Positions 20,425 through 28,858 of a stretch of DNA of 64,000 nt are shown here, piece by piece. Under the pieces are notes generated by a model, which worked only from the letters and a program-made list of their open reading frames with translations, did not search any database and was not told the DNA's origin. The stretch is from an uncultured Prevotellaceae bacterium (lineage in GTDB: Bacteria; Bacteroidota; Bacteroidia; Bacteroidales; Muribaculaceae), in assembly GCA_900318205.1 (NCBI GenBank), contig ONJS01000009.1, positions 92,088 to 156,087 of the forward strand. Reading direction: 5' to 3'. Within the stretch, counting starts at the first letter, position 1; every line of letters starts with the position of its first letter. A program made the translations under genes and the position numbers.

Positions 20425-21600
20425 ATGAAGATTCACTGGTTTGGATTAATCGTCGTGGCGGTGCTCTGCATCGCCATGGACGTTTTTATCTGCCGACGGT
20501 TGCGCCGTAGCGGCCACCGTGGGCTGGCATGGCTCAACGGTGCGATAGCTGTGCTCACAGCTGCGCTGGTTGCTGCGGTCACCGTGATGCCGCTCAACGA
20601 GGCTTCGACATCCAACAGCACCTTCGTCATCGGGCAATATCTGCTTTACACCTTCTTCGCCATTTTGGCGCCCAAGGCAATAGGCATGTTGTTCTATGGC
20701 ATCGGGCGACTGCTGAAACAAGGGTGGATGACGATTTGTGCCTTCATTGTGGCGGCGCTGGTGTTCGGCATTATGTGGTGGAGTGCCATTGTCACTCCCG
20801 GCAAAATCGAGGTGAATGAGGTAGAAATGGCATTTGACAACCTGCCCGACGCCTTCGATGGCTACCGCATCGTACAGTGGAGCGATGCCCATTTAGGCAC
20901 CTATAACGGCCGCACCGCCATCGTCGAGCGCCAGATCAATGCCATCAACGACTTTCACCCCGACATGATCTGCTTCACGGGTGACCTCGTGAGCCGCAAG
21001 ACCGATGAAGCACTACCCTATCGTGACTTGTTAGCTAGGTTACATGCACCCGACGGCGTATTCTCGGTGCTCGGCAACCACGACTATGACAACTACGTGC
21101 GTTGGGATGACGAGAATGCCCAGATTGCCGATCGCAAGGCGCTGTGTGACCTGCAAGAGTCCGCTGGATGGAAATTGCTTAATGATGACTACGCGCTCAT
21201 CAAGCGTGGTGAAGACCAGATTGTACTCATCGGTACCGAGAACTTCGGTGACCACCCGTTTGAAAAGCGTGGCAACCTGGCTAAGGCTTACAGTGGACTG
21301 AAAGACGGCAATTTCAAGATTCTGTTGCAACACAACCCCTATGCCTGGCGTGCCAACACATTGACCAACAGCAACATTGACCTGATGCTCGCCGGTCACA
21401 CCCACGCCTTTCAGATGATGCTCACCGTGGGCAACTGGCGCTGGTCCCCGGCCTGCTTCCGTTACCACGAATGGGGCGGCGACTACAATGAGGGTGACCG
21501 TCACCTCTATGTCAACATCGGCACCGGTATGGTGGGACCACCCATGCGCATCGGTGCCACGCCCGAGATCACCGTCATCACCCTCAAGAAAAAGAAATAA
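20425..21600 (+). CDS. Membrane-anchored metallophosphoesterase
   Basis: A 391-residue calcineurin-like phosphoesterase. About four N-terminal transmembrane helices (roughly residues 4-25, 33-53, 68-90, 98-118) precede the catalytic domain. Metal-binding motifs are in order: SDAHLG, TGDLVSRK, LGNHDYDNY and LAGHTHAFQM. The YkuE/YpbG-like arrangement suggests a periplasmic or membrane-facing phosphodiesterase, possibly acting on lipid-linked phosphates. It is followed by tex after 54 bases. Confidence 0.87.
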   Translation: MKIHWFGLIVVAVLCIAMDVFICRRLRRSGHRGLAWLNGAIAVLTAALVAAVTVMPLNEASTSNSTFVIGQYLLYTFFAILAPKAIGMLFYGIGRLLKQGWMTICAFIVAALVFGIMWWSAIVTPGKIEVNEVEMAFDNLPDAFDGYRIVQWSDAHLGTYNGRTAIVERQINAINDFHPDMICFTGDLVSRKTDEALPYRDLLARLHAPDGVFSVLGNHDYDNYVRWDDENAQIADRKALCDLQESAGWKLLNDDYALIKRGEDQIVLIGTENFGDHPFEKRGNLAKAYSGLKDGNFKILLQHNPYAWRANTLTNSNIDLMLAGHTHAFQMMLTVGNWRWSPACFRYHEWGGDYNEGDRHLYVNIGTGMVGPPMRIGATPEITVITLKKKK

Positions 21601-21654
21601 TCTCCCTCTCCCATTATTCCCAGTTTTTCCCATTATTCCCAGTAATTCCCAGCT

Positions 21655-23793
21655 ATGGCAGACAAACTCTCAACGCTCATTTCCCAAGAGCTGAACATAC
21701 CCATCAACCAAGTGGCAGGCACCGTCAATTTACTTGACGATGGTGCAACCATACCGTTCATCAGCCGCTACCGCAAGGAGGTGACAGGCAACCTCGACGA
21801 CTTTTCCATCCAGTCCATTGACCAACGGCTGCGCTACTACCGCGAGCTGGAAAAGCGCCGTGCCACCATCCTCAAGACCATCGAGGCGCAGGACAAACTG
21901 ACTCCTGAACTCGCCGACCGCATCAATAACTGCTGGGATGCCAACACGCTGGAGGACATCTATCTGCCTTACAAGCCCAAGCGCAAAACTCGCGCCGAGG
22001 CTGCCCGCCAGTTGGGACTTGAGCCGCTCGCCAAAATCATCATGGCGCAGCGTGGCGGGGACATCGAGGAGCGTGCGCGACAGTTTGTTGACGGTGACAA
22101 GGTGCCCGACACCGACGCTGCCATCGCGGGAGCCCAGGACATCATCGCCGAATGGGTGAGCGAGAACGAAGCGGTGCGCAATGCCGTGAGACGTGGCTTC
22201 AAGTATGACGCACGGCTCGTTTCCCACTTTGTCAAGGGCAAGGAAATCGAGGGCCGCAACTATGAGAACTACTACGATTTCTCATCGCCACTCAAGCGCA
22301 TATCATCTCACCAGTTGCTCGCCATCCGCCGTGGCGAGAAGGAAGGTTTCCTCAAGGTGGGCATCGAAATCAATGACGACCGCACGCTTGACAACATCGC
22401 CCGCATCGTGGTCAAGGGCAATGGCGAGGCCTCACAACTGGTGGATGAAGCCGCCGAGGACAGCTTCAAGCGCCTGGTCAAACCGTCTATCGAAACGGAA
22501 TTTGCAACGGCTGCTAAAGAGAAAGCCGATGACGAGGCCATCGAAACCTTCGCCCAAAACGTGCGCCAGCTGCTGTTTGCCCCACCCTTGGGCCGCAAGC
22601 GCGTGTTAGCCGTCGATCCCGGTTTCCGCACCGGCTGCAAGGTCGTCTGCCTTGACGAACAGGGCAACCTGCTGTATAACGATGTTATCTACCCCACTGC
22701 CCCTCATAACGACATCGAGGGTGCGACCAAAAAGATACATTCCCTCACCGAAGCCTACAAGATTGATGCCATCGCTCTGGGCAACGGCACGGCAAGCCGA
22801 GAGACTGAGCGCTTCCTGAAGCGCATCCGTTACCGCCGACCTATCGACGTGTTTGTCGTGAGTGAGAATGGTGCTTCCATCTATAGTGCCAGCAAGATTG
22901 CCCGCGACGAGTTCCCCGACAAGGATGTGACCGTGCGCGGTGCAGTATCCATCGGGCGCCGCCTGCTTGACCCGCTCGCCGAACTGGTTAAGATTGACCC
23001 CAAATCCATCGGTGTGGGACAGTACCAGCATGACGTGGACCAGACGCGGCTCAAGGAGGCCCTCGACTTCACGGTGCAGAGTTGTGTGAACAGCGTCGGC
23101 GTGAACGTCAACACCGCCTCCAAGGAACTGCTCACCTATATCGCAGGTCTGGGCCCCACCCTCGCCCAGAATATCGTGGATTACCGCGCTGCCAACGGCC
23201 ACTTCACATCACGACAGCAGTTGCTCAAGGTGCCCAAACTGGGTCCTAAGACCTTTGAGCAGGCAGCAGGTTTCTTGCGTGTACCCGAGAGCGACAATCC
23301 GCTGGACAACAGCGCCGTGCACCCCGAGCGTTATGCTCTGGTAGAGCGCATGGCAAGAGATTGTGGCTGCAGCATCGCCGACCTCATCAAGGACAAGGCA
23401 CAGCGCGACAAGATTGATCCGCAACGCTATCTCTCCAAGGATGTGGGAGAGCCCACCCTGCGCGACATCATGAGCGAGTTGGAGAAACCCGGGCGCGACC
23501 CACGCTCGACGGTGCAGGTATGGGAATTTGACGAGAACGTCAACGATATCAAGGACCTGCGCGAAGGTATGGAGCTGAACGGCATCGTCACCAACGTCAC
23601 TCAGTTCGGCGCCTTCGTCGATCTGGGCATCCACAAGGACGGCCTCGTCCACGTCTCCCAGATGCCTCAAAAAGGTCTCCCCCCCGCCCGCCAAGTCCAC
23701 GTCCACCAGCACGTCCGCGTCCGCGTCACCAGCATCGACCACGACCGTGGCCGCATCGCCCTCTCCATGCGCGGCCTCGACCAGCCCAAGTAA
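21655..23793 (+). CDS. tex: Tex-family RNA-binding transcription accessory protein
   Basis: A 712-residue cytoplasmic protein. The Tex order is visible: helical N-terminus with IPFISRYRKEVTG, a YqgF-like RNase H fold (LAVDPGFRTGCK), helix-hairpin-helix motifs (VNVNTASKELLTYIAGLG) and a C-terminal S1 domain (GMELNGIVTNVTQFGAFVDLG). It acts on RNA polymerase-nucleic acid complexes. Length and motifs are those of the full family. The S1 domain ends a few residues before the stop. Confidence 0.95.
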   Translation: MADKLSTLISQELNIPINQVAGTVNLLDDGATIPFISRYRKEVTGNLDDFSIQSIDQRLRYYRELEKRRATILKTIEAQDKLTPELADRINNCWDANTLEDIYLPYKPKRKTRAEAARQLGLEPLAKIIMAQRGGDIEERARQFVDGDKVPDTDAAIAGAQDIIAEWVSENEAVRNAVRRGFKYDARLVSHFVKGKEIEGRNYENYYDFSSPLKRISSHQLLAIRRGEKEGFLKVGIEINDDRTLDNIARIVVKGNGEASQLVDEAAEDSFKRLVKPSIETEFATAAKEKADDEAIETFAQNVRQLLFAPPLGRKRVLAVDPGFRTGCKVVCLDEQGNLLYNDVIYPTAPHNDIEGATKKIHSLTEAYKIDAIALGNGTASRETERFLKRIRYRRPIDVFVVSENGASIYSASKIARDEFPDKDVTVRGAVSIGRRLLDPLAELVKIDPKSIGVGQYQHDVDQTRLKEALDFTVQSCVNSVGVNVNTASKELLTYIAGLGPTLAQNIVDYRAANGHFTSRQQLLKVPKLGPKTFEQAAGFLRVPESDNPLDNSAVHPERYALVERMARDCGCSIADLIKDKAQRDKIDPQRYLSKDVGEPTLRDIMSELEKPGRDPRSTVQVWEFDENVNDIKDLREGMELNGIVTNVTQFGAFVDLGIHKDGLVHVSQMPQKGLPPARQVHVHQHVRVRVTSIDHDRGRIALSMRGLDQPK

Positions 23794-23806
23794 GATTCAA
23801 CGATTG

Positions 23807-24202
23807 ATGAGACCTTTCTTTTTTGCCATCATCATGAGTCTTGCCATCAGTTTAACAACTGGTGCAATGATGCCTGGGGCCAATTCTTTTGAAGCACCTT
23901 CCGGTGTCACCAAAGTAGTCACAAAAAAGACCAAAAGCAAGAAAAAAAGCAAGGTCAAAACCAAGAAGAAATCAACGCAAAAGAAGAAAACGTCCCGCGT
24001 CAGCAAGTACTGGGAAATGGGCTACGATGACGACTATGAGGACGGTTTCAACGATGGTGCAGACTACGGCGGCGCCTATGAGGACAGTTATGCCCCCCAG
24101 ACCAAACTCCGTGGCAAAGCCAGGCAACAATACCTGGACGGTTACGAACGAGGCTACGACGAGGGCTTCGAAGATGGCCGCAGCGACCGCGACGGCTACT
24201 AA
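23807..24202 (+). CDS. Small exported Lys-rich and Asp/Gly/Tyr-rich protein
   Basis: A 131-residue protein starting 13 bases after tex. A hydrophobic signal (about 1-24, FFFAIIMSLAISLTTGA) is followed by a polybasic stretch (about residues 34-66, TKKTKSKKKSKVKTKKKS) and an acidic, repetitive tail with DYEDGFNDGADYGG and GYERGYDEGFEDGRSD. An upstream in-frame ATG inside the tex gene gives a non-signal extension and is rejected. I do not recognise it. The charged halves suggest nucleic-acid, polymer or cell-wall binding, but that is a guess. Confidence 0.6.
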   Translation: MRPFFFAIIMSLAISLTTGAMMPGANSFEAPSGVTKVVTKKTKSKKKSKVKTKKKSTQKKKTSRVSKYWEMGYDDDYEDGFNDGADYGGAYEDSYAPQTKLRGKARQQYLDGYERGYDEGFEDGRSDRDGY

Positions 24203-24266
24203 ACCACAACTATTACACAATAATTTCATTCCCTTCTTTAAACTCAGTTTCAATATTTAAGTGATT

Positions 24267-25322
24267 ATGGCAAATGAAGTTTTTATATCATATAGCCGTA
24301 AAGATTACGAAAAGGTAAAAGCTGTCAAAGATGAAATTGATAGACTTGTTGGCATTGATTGTTGGATGGATTTAAATGGAATTGAGAGTGGTGATTGGTT
24401 CAAAAAAGTTATTATCTCAGCTATCAATCGCCATAAGACACTCCTGTTTATGCTTACGCCTCAATCAATGAACAGTCCTTTTGCAATGAAAGAATTAGGG
24501 TTCGCAGCGAGCAAAGGCAAGCGTATAGTATTGGTGGACTTAGAGCACACACAAATGAATGATGATTTTCTCTTTGACTATTCAGATAAAGATATTATTC
24601 ACTGGAATAACCAATTAGAACATGATAAATTAATCAACAATTTGAAGGCGTGGTTCGGTGACAAATCTGAATTGGATAAGAAAAAAAATAAGTATCCATT
24701 CCTTTTTTCAGAAAAAACATCGCGAACGATTCATGTTTTTTTCCTGGTTGATTCCTCTGGAAGTATGATGGGAAGACGCATAGACGAAGTTAATAAGGCA
24801 TGTTCTGAAGTCCTAAGTAGTTTTGATATTATCAATCCAGATATTGACATCAAAGTTAATGTTCTCATATTTGGTACCTCTGTTGAGTGGATGTGTCCTG
24901 TCCCTGTTCCTATCGATGAGTTCATATGGAGTCCTATCGAATCAGGTGGATTAACGAGTTTTGGAGAGGCTTGCTCAGAACTGAATTTAAAGATGAGCAA
25001 TCAAGGCTTTTTTTCGTCTGGACAAGGAATAATGAAATCTTTAATTGTTTTGTTAACTGACGGTGAACCTACTGACAGTTATGAAGCCCCCCTTAAAAGG
25101 CTTCTACAAAATCCGTATTTTCATAATTCAAATCGCTTCGCCATTGGAATAGGTAGTGACTACAATAGGTCAATATTGAGGGCTTTCGCGGGAGAAAAGA
25201 AAGTCTTTGAGTTTTCTGAGGATGAAGACAATTCAAGTATGAAACCCATGTTAGAGCGTATCATGCAAATTGGTTTATATGCAGCATCTTATGCAGCATT
25301 GGACGAACAGAGTGAATATTGA
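24267..25322 (+). CDS. TIR domain fused to a TerY-like von Willebrand A domain
   Basis: A 351-residue soluble protein. Residues 1-130 form a TIR domain: VFISYSRKD box 1, then SPFAMKEL with Glu76 at the position of the NADase glutamate in bacterial TIRs. Residues about 157-335 form a VWA domain with an intact MIDAS (Asp162-x-Ser164-x-Ser166, GGLTSFGEA, LLTDGEPTD). This resembles TerY-type VWA proteins. TIRs in prokaryotic defence cleave NAD; whether this one does is unproven. ATG at 24267 is chosen over a GTG six bases earlier. It is AT-rich compared with tex, has no obvious partner gene and precedes a gene-poor stretch, all consistent with horizontal gain. Confidence 0.85.
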   Translation: MANEVFISYSRKDYEKVKAVKDEIDRLVGIDCWMDLNGIESGDWFKKVIISAINRHKTLLFMLTPQSMNSPFAMKELGFAASKGKRIVLVDLEHTQMNDDFLFDYSDKDIIHWNNQLEHDKLINNLKAWFGDKSELDKKKNKYPFLFSEKTSRTIHVFFLVDSSGSMMGRRIDEVNKACSEVLSSFDIINPDIDIKVNVLIFGTSVEWMCPVPVPIDEFIWSPIESGGLTSFGEACSELNLKMSNQGFFSSGQGIMKSLIVLLTDGEPTDSYEAPLKRLLQNPYFHNSNRFAIGIGSDYNRSILRAFAGEKKVFEFSEDEDNSSMKPMLERIMQIGLYAASYAALDEQSEY

Positions 25323-25491
25323 TAGAAAGAATCAAGAAAGAAAATAGTGACTGCGTGTGATAATTCTAGCCTGTATTTATGCCCGTGCAATGCACAGTCA
25401 TAAGCCCAACTTGCTTGTATTTCTTACGAATGAACTTGAAGCGATATGTTTTTTGTTTTTTCGTTTTTTTGCATGATTAAAGGTGAAGATC

Positions 25492-25629
25492 ATGGAAAAC
25501 GGCATGACTATCGTTCCAAATCCAGCCGGGTTAGAGAAACAATGTGAGTTTATCAACTCACTGATTGAGCATCATCGCTTAACAACTATAGTATTTGTGA
25601 ATTCATGCAGTTACCGACTTCACAATTAG
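25492..25629 (+). CDS. Possible 46-codon protein or gene fragment
   Basis: ATG at 25492 to TAG at 25627. The peptide begins MENGMTIVPNPAGLEKQC and has no recognisable domain. It could be a degraded remnant, since it lies in a gene-poor AT-rich stretch. Confidence 0.2.
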   Translation: MENGMTIVPNPAGLEKQCEFINSLIEHHRLTTIVFVNSCSYRLHN

Positions 25630-25751
25630 AGTTTGCTGAATACTAACAGATTCCACAAGACTAATGAAGAAGTCGTTGGAAGAATACGGAGCATTCATTA
25701 AAAAACGGCCATTTTCTTTGGCAATTAGATATTTGGTGGCTAATTTTACAT

Positions 25752-25815
25752 CAAATTTGCGGAGTTGTACTCCTGATTTTAAATGAAAATACAGAGTTGA
25801 ACTCCCGATTCTCAA
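25752..25815. repeat. Pair of extragenic palindromes, reverse orientation
   Basis: Two adjacent units with GGAGT/ACTCC (around 25761-25774) and GAGTT/AACTC (around 25794-25803) cores and AT-rich arms. On the reverse strand both contain AATC-[GA]-GGAGT and match the units at 18771-18831. Confidence 0.6.
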
Positions 25816-25857
25816 GGTTTTTTAGCCTGTTTTTTATATAAAGGATACTATACGGAT

Positions 25858-26157
25858 ATGGAGAAGAGAGAGAATAAGCATCAGGAGGTGAGTGCCGGCA
25901 TGAAGGTGTGTCGCGCGGTAGGGATTGCGCTGGTATTGGCTGCAATCGCCTATGTCATTTGGGGCGGTGACTTTGATGAGAAGGGCATCGTTGGCTATGT
26001 GGATGATTTCATGGTGTTCATGGCGGCCTTCACGTTTGCGCACGGCAGTTTCCAGAAGCCAGAGCGTCGCTACATCCGTCGGCAACTCTACATGTTTTCC
26101 TCACTTTTTGCACTGCTAGGTCTCTGCTGGATCATTTTGCTCGCCCTCATCAAGTAG
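25858..26157 (+). CDS. Small membrane protein, 99 aa
   Basis: A charged N-terminus (1-16) is followed by about three hydrophobic segments (17-35, 45-62, 79-98). GIVGYVDDFMVF is faintly like DUF1232/YkvA proteins, but I do not commit to that. Its last 70 bases overlap the 3' end of the convergent acyltransferase gene. Function unknown. Confidence 0.6.
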   Translation: MEKRENKHQEVSAGMKVCRAVGIALVLAAIAYVIWGGDFDEKGIVGYVDDFMVFMAAFTFAHGSFQKPERRYIRRQLYMFSSLFALLGLCWIILLALIK

Positions 26158-27242
26158 CGGCGAACGGGGCGGTCATAGAAACGCCAGCTGAGCCATGCTA
26201 GCAGGATGCAGGTAAGGGGCAATGCGAGGGCGACGGGCCACACGTCATTCAGCACGGTGATGGACACGAGATCGCCGTTGAAACCGATGTGGGCATAGAA
26301 GAGGTACATCAACGGGTAGTGGACCGCATAGAGCGGGTAACTGAGTTCGCCCAGGAAATGGCTCACCCGGTGTGTCACGTTACCTATCGACAACTGAGAC
26401 GCTCCCAGCCACACCAGGCATGGGAACACCAGAATGACACACAGGGCATCGTACAGGCCATTCTGCCACGACTGCAATTCACCAAACGTCAGCGGCACGC
26501 ATCCCACCATAAAAATGATGGCAGCACATATCCAAAAGGCACCCCGAGCACCCTTTACGGGACGGAACACACGCGCCATGAGCATACCCACCGTATAGGG
26601 GAATAGCATACGCACCAAGCCCGTCCACAGCCCTCCGTCAACCATCGACCATCCCACGCCCAAGTAACCGTCACTCACAGCGATACCAACCAAGCAGCAC
26701 CCTGTCACGGCAGCAAGCACCGTCAGCCATCTTGTCGGCAGACGACGCAGCAATAGAGCATACAGGATATTACCGATGTACTCAAAGAACAGCGACCAAG
26801 ACGGACCATTCAACGGAAACAGTTCACCATTGCCGCGCACATCGGCGGCTGCACCTGGGTACAACGGCAACATCAGCATGCCCATCAGCATGGCAACCAT
26901 GACCCACCCTATCGAGACAGGCGTGCCATCCCAGCGCACGCTGCCCTGCAAGAGGAAACATACCATGCCAAAGAGAGCACCGAGAATCACCATCGGGTGC
27001 AAACGTATCAGGCGACGCTTAAAGAATGTGGCTACCTTGAGTCCCTCACGCCATCGGTCATCATAGGCATAGCCGATGACAAAACCAGACAGCACGAAGA
27101 AAAAATCCACAGCCAGATAACCATGAGGCACAGGCGACCAGTCAAAGCATTCAAACACATGATACACAATCACCATCAGGGCTGCGACACCTCGCAACCC
27201 GTCAAGGACATCATAATGCGGCTTAGCCTGGAAACTTTGCAT
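26088..27242 (-). CDS. Acyltransferase 3 family membrane protein (OatA/ExoZ-like)
   Basis: A 384-residue integral membrane O-acyltransferase with about ten helices. The N-terminus YDVLDGLRGVAALMVIVYHVFE carries the family R-G-x-A and His motif, and FFVLSGFVIGY follows. Such proteins O-acylate polysaccharides, peptidoglycan or lipid-linked sugars. ATG at 27242 is preferred to the GTG one codon upstream. The 3' end overlaps the small membrane protein. Substrate unknown. Confidence 0.85.
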   Translation of the reverse strand: MQSFQAKPHYDVLDGLRGVAALMVIVYHVFECFDWSPVPHGYLAVDFFFVLSGFVIGYAYDDRWREGLKVATFFKRRLIRLHPMVILGALFGMVCFLLQGSVRWDGTPVSIGWVMVAMLMGMLMLPLYPGAAADVRGNGELFPLNGPSWSLFFEYIGNILYALLLRRLPTRWLTVLAAVTGCCLVGIAVSDGYLGVGWSMVDGGLWTGLVRMLFPYTVGMLMARVFRPVKGARGAFWICAAIIFMVGCVPLTFGELQSWQNGLYDALCVILVFPCLVWLGASQLSIGNVTHRVSHFLGELSYPLYAVHYPLMYLFYAHIGFNGDLVSITVLNDVWPVALALPLTCILLAWLSWRFYDRPVRRYLMRASKMIQQRPSSAKSEENM

Positions 27243-27269
27243 CACTGATTAAATGCCGAGGCTCCCGCA

Positions 27270-28376
27270 TCACACGGGGACAACGAGCATCGGGGTATCG
27301 GTCTGGAACAGCACGCGATGGGCGATGCTGGGATTGAACAGACGCGAGAAAATGCTCGACTTCTTGTTGGGGACTGCAATGAGCTGGATGTTCTCATCCT
27401 TGGCAAACTGAGCAAAACTGTCCATAAAGGTCTTGGCAGCAATGCGTTTGGTCTTAAAAGTGCACTCGGGGTAATGTTCACGGCAATACTGCACCAGTTG
27501 CTGCAGCGACTGGTCAACCAGACGACGGTCTTTCTTATCAACCACAGGTATCACGGTAATCTCCACTCCTCGCATGTTGAACAGGCGTGCAAAGCGGTCA
27601 AACGAAATCAAATCCTGCTGAATAAGGTTGGAGAAAAACGCCACATGGGTGATATCGGTCAAGCCCACGTCGGGCATACCGATGGGAACCGTAAAAATGG
27701 GGAACTTGCAGGCATCCATCACCTCGCCAGCAACACTACCGATAAGGTTTTGACGGCGACGGTTGGTGCCGCTGGTGCCCATCACAATGAGCGACACGTC
27801 ATACTTTTGGGCATAGTGCAGAATCTGTTCCTCGGGGATGCCTTCGGTCACCTTGGTCTCGATTTTCACCTTGGGAAGTTCACCGGCAGCAATCTTGTCC
27901 TCAATCATCGTCCTGAACTCATTCATGCGTTGGCGGGCATTACGCTTGATGTTCTTGAAATCGTCCTCAGGACTTTCATAACGGTCACTGCCGAAGGGCA
28001 GCGACATCGTGTGACGCTCGTTGATGTAACTGTGCAACAAGATGACACGGCCACGGCTGCGACGGGCATATTCCATACCCAGTTTAACCGACTTGAGCGA
28101 GTATTTGCCGAAGTCCACCGGCAGCAGCACGCAACGCTGGTCGCTGGACGAAGTTTCAGGCGATTCAATGATTTGCAGTGCCTGCGGCAAATCGCGCTCA
28201 CGGATGCGTACCCTCACACCCGAGCCGAGGACTTTCTCATCGAGGTTGACGTTGTGCAACTTCACCTCGATGCCCTCTTCCTCAAGGGTATTCTTCAAAT
28301 CCACAGCGCGGTCAAACGTGTGAATGGCAACAGTGACCAGTCTATTGGGGTCGTTATTGTTCTTGTTGTTATCCAT
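27270..28376 (-). CDS. Tandem universal stress protein with N-terminal DUF2007-like domain
   Basis: A 368-residue cytoplasmic protein. Residues about 12-72 (VTVAIHTFDRAVDLKNTLEEEGIE...GVRVRIRERDLPQALQII) resemble the DUF2007 signal-transducing fold. Two UspA domains follow (about 82-225 and 228-368). The first ends with SLIVMGTSGTNRRRQNLIGS, the glycine-rich ATP-binding signature; the second is less canonical (LIAVPNKKSSIFSRLF). The HTH gene 24 bases upstream is probably co-transcribed. The role is probably stress survival, with ligand unknown. Confidence 0.85.
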   Translation of the reverse strand: MDNNKNNNDPNRLVTVAIHTFDRAVDLKNTLEEEGIEVKLHNVNLDEKVLGSGVRVRIRERDLPQALQIIESPETSSSDQRCVLLPVDFGKYSLKSVKLGMEYARRSRGRVILLHSYINERHTMSLPFGSDRYESPEDDFKNIKRNARQRMNEFRTMIEDKIAAGELPKVKIETKVTEGIPEEQILHYAQKYDVSLIVMGTSGTNRRRQNLIGSVAGEVMDACKFPIFTVPIGMPDVGLTDITHVAFFSNLIQQDLISFDRFARLFNMRGVEITVIPVVDKKDRRLVDQSLQQLVQYCREHYPECTFKTKRIAAKTFMDSFAQFAKDENIQLIAVPNKKSSIFSRLFNPSIAHRVLFQTDTPMLVVPV

Positions 28377-28400
28377 TTCTTAAAGAGGGGATTACAGGTA

Positions 28401-28658
28401 CTACATTTCGTCTTGCTTCTCAAGTATCTCAAGCGCCATATCAAGAATCTGGGGATCATCAAGGACGACCAGCCCACCATCAGGACCGGGTTCCAAATGG
28501 AAACCCATGTTGGTTCCGAACTCATAGTTTGACCCGCCAAAGTAGTTTCTCACCGACTGAACCGGCAGGTTGAGTTTGTCGGCGATAGTGTGGATGGAGC
28601 CTTCGGGCAGACGATTCTTGATTCTCCTCAGTTCATTAAAAGTGATAGTTCTTGACAT
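28401..28658 (-). CDS. Small HTH DNA-binding protein, 85 aa
   Basis: Residues about 8-40 (ELRRIKNRLPEGSIHTIADKLNLPVQSVRNYFGG) form a helix-turn-helix. The acidic C-terminus (DDPQILDMALEILEKQ) is helical. It is probably an operon partner of the universal stress protein. The target is unknown. A TATCTTTG box lies upstream. Confidence 0.75.
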   Translation of the reverse strand: MSRTITFNELRRIKNRLPEGSIHTIADKLNLPVQSVRNYFGGSNYEFGTNMGFHLEPGPDGGLVVLDDPQILDMALEILEKQDEM

Positions 28659-28697
28659 AGCAATGATATATTAATGAATCGCGTTTCTAATTTTCCC

Positions 28698-28705
28698 CAA
28701 AGATA
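28698..28705 (-). promoter_or_regulatory. -7 box (TATCTTTG) for the HTH/USP operon
   Basis: The minus strand reads TATCTTTG, 39 bases before the ATG of the HTH gene. Confidence 0.65.
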
Positions 28706-28821
28706 CAACTTTTAGTCCAATTTACAAAATAAATAACCGTTATTTAACCGAAATACCGATAAAGTTGTCAGTTTTTAAACAATTTTTGTGCCCTTTTTGA
28801 GGGGATATCCGATTAAATGTG

Positions 28822-28829
28822 TAAATTTG
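28822..28829 (+). promoter_or_regulatory. -7 box (TAAATTTG) for the coiled-coil protein
   Basis: TAAATTTG lies just after an earlier in-frame ATG at 28817, so it excludes that start and supports 28859. Confidence 0.55.
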
Positions 28830-28858
28830 TGACCTACAAGCAAATCGGTATTTGGCTT

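Larger units (their letters stand above)
25323..25857. other. AT-rich gene-poor spacer after the TIR-VWA gene
   Basis: Apart from one 46-codon reading frame and a pair of palindromic repeats, nothing recognisable is present. It may contain debris of an acquired element. Confidence 0.5.

Noticed and set aside
24261-24266. GTG start of TIR-VWA two codons earlier
   Set aside because: The ATG at 24267 gives the normal TIR start MANEVFISYS; the GTG cannot be excluded but adds nothing.
25593-25624. Third copy of the WYL operator (TTGTGAA...TTCACAA)
   Set aside because: Arms are about 16 bases apart instead of 5, no TAnnTTTG box follows, so it does not match the two real sites.
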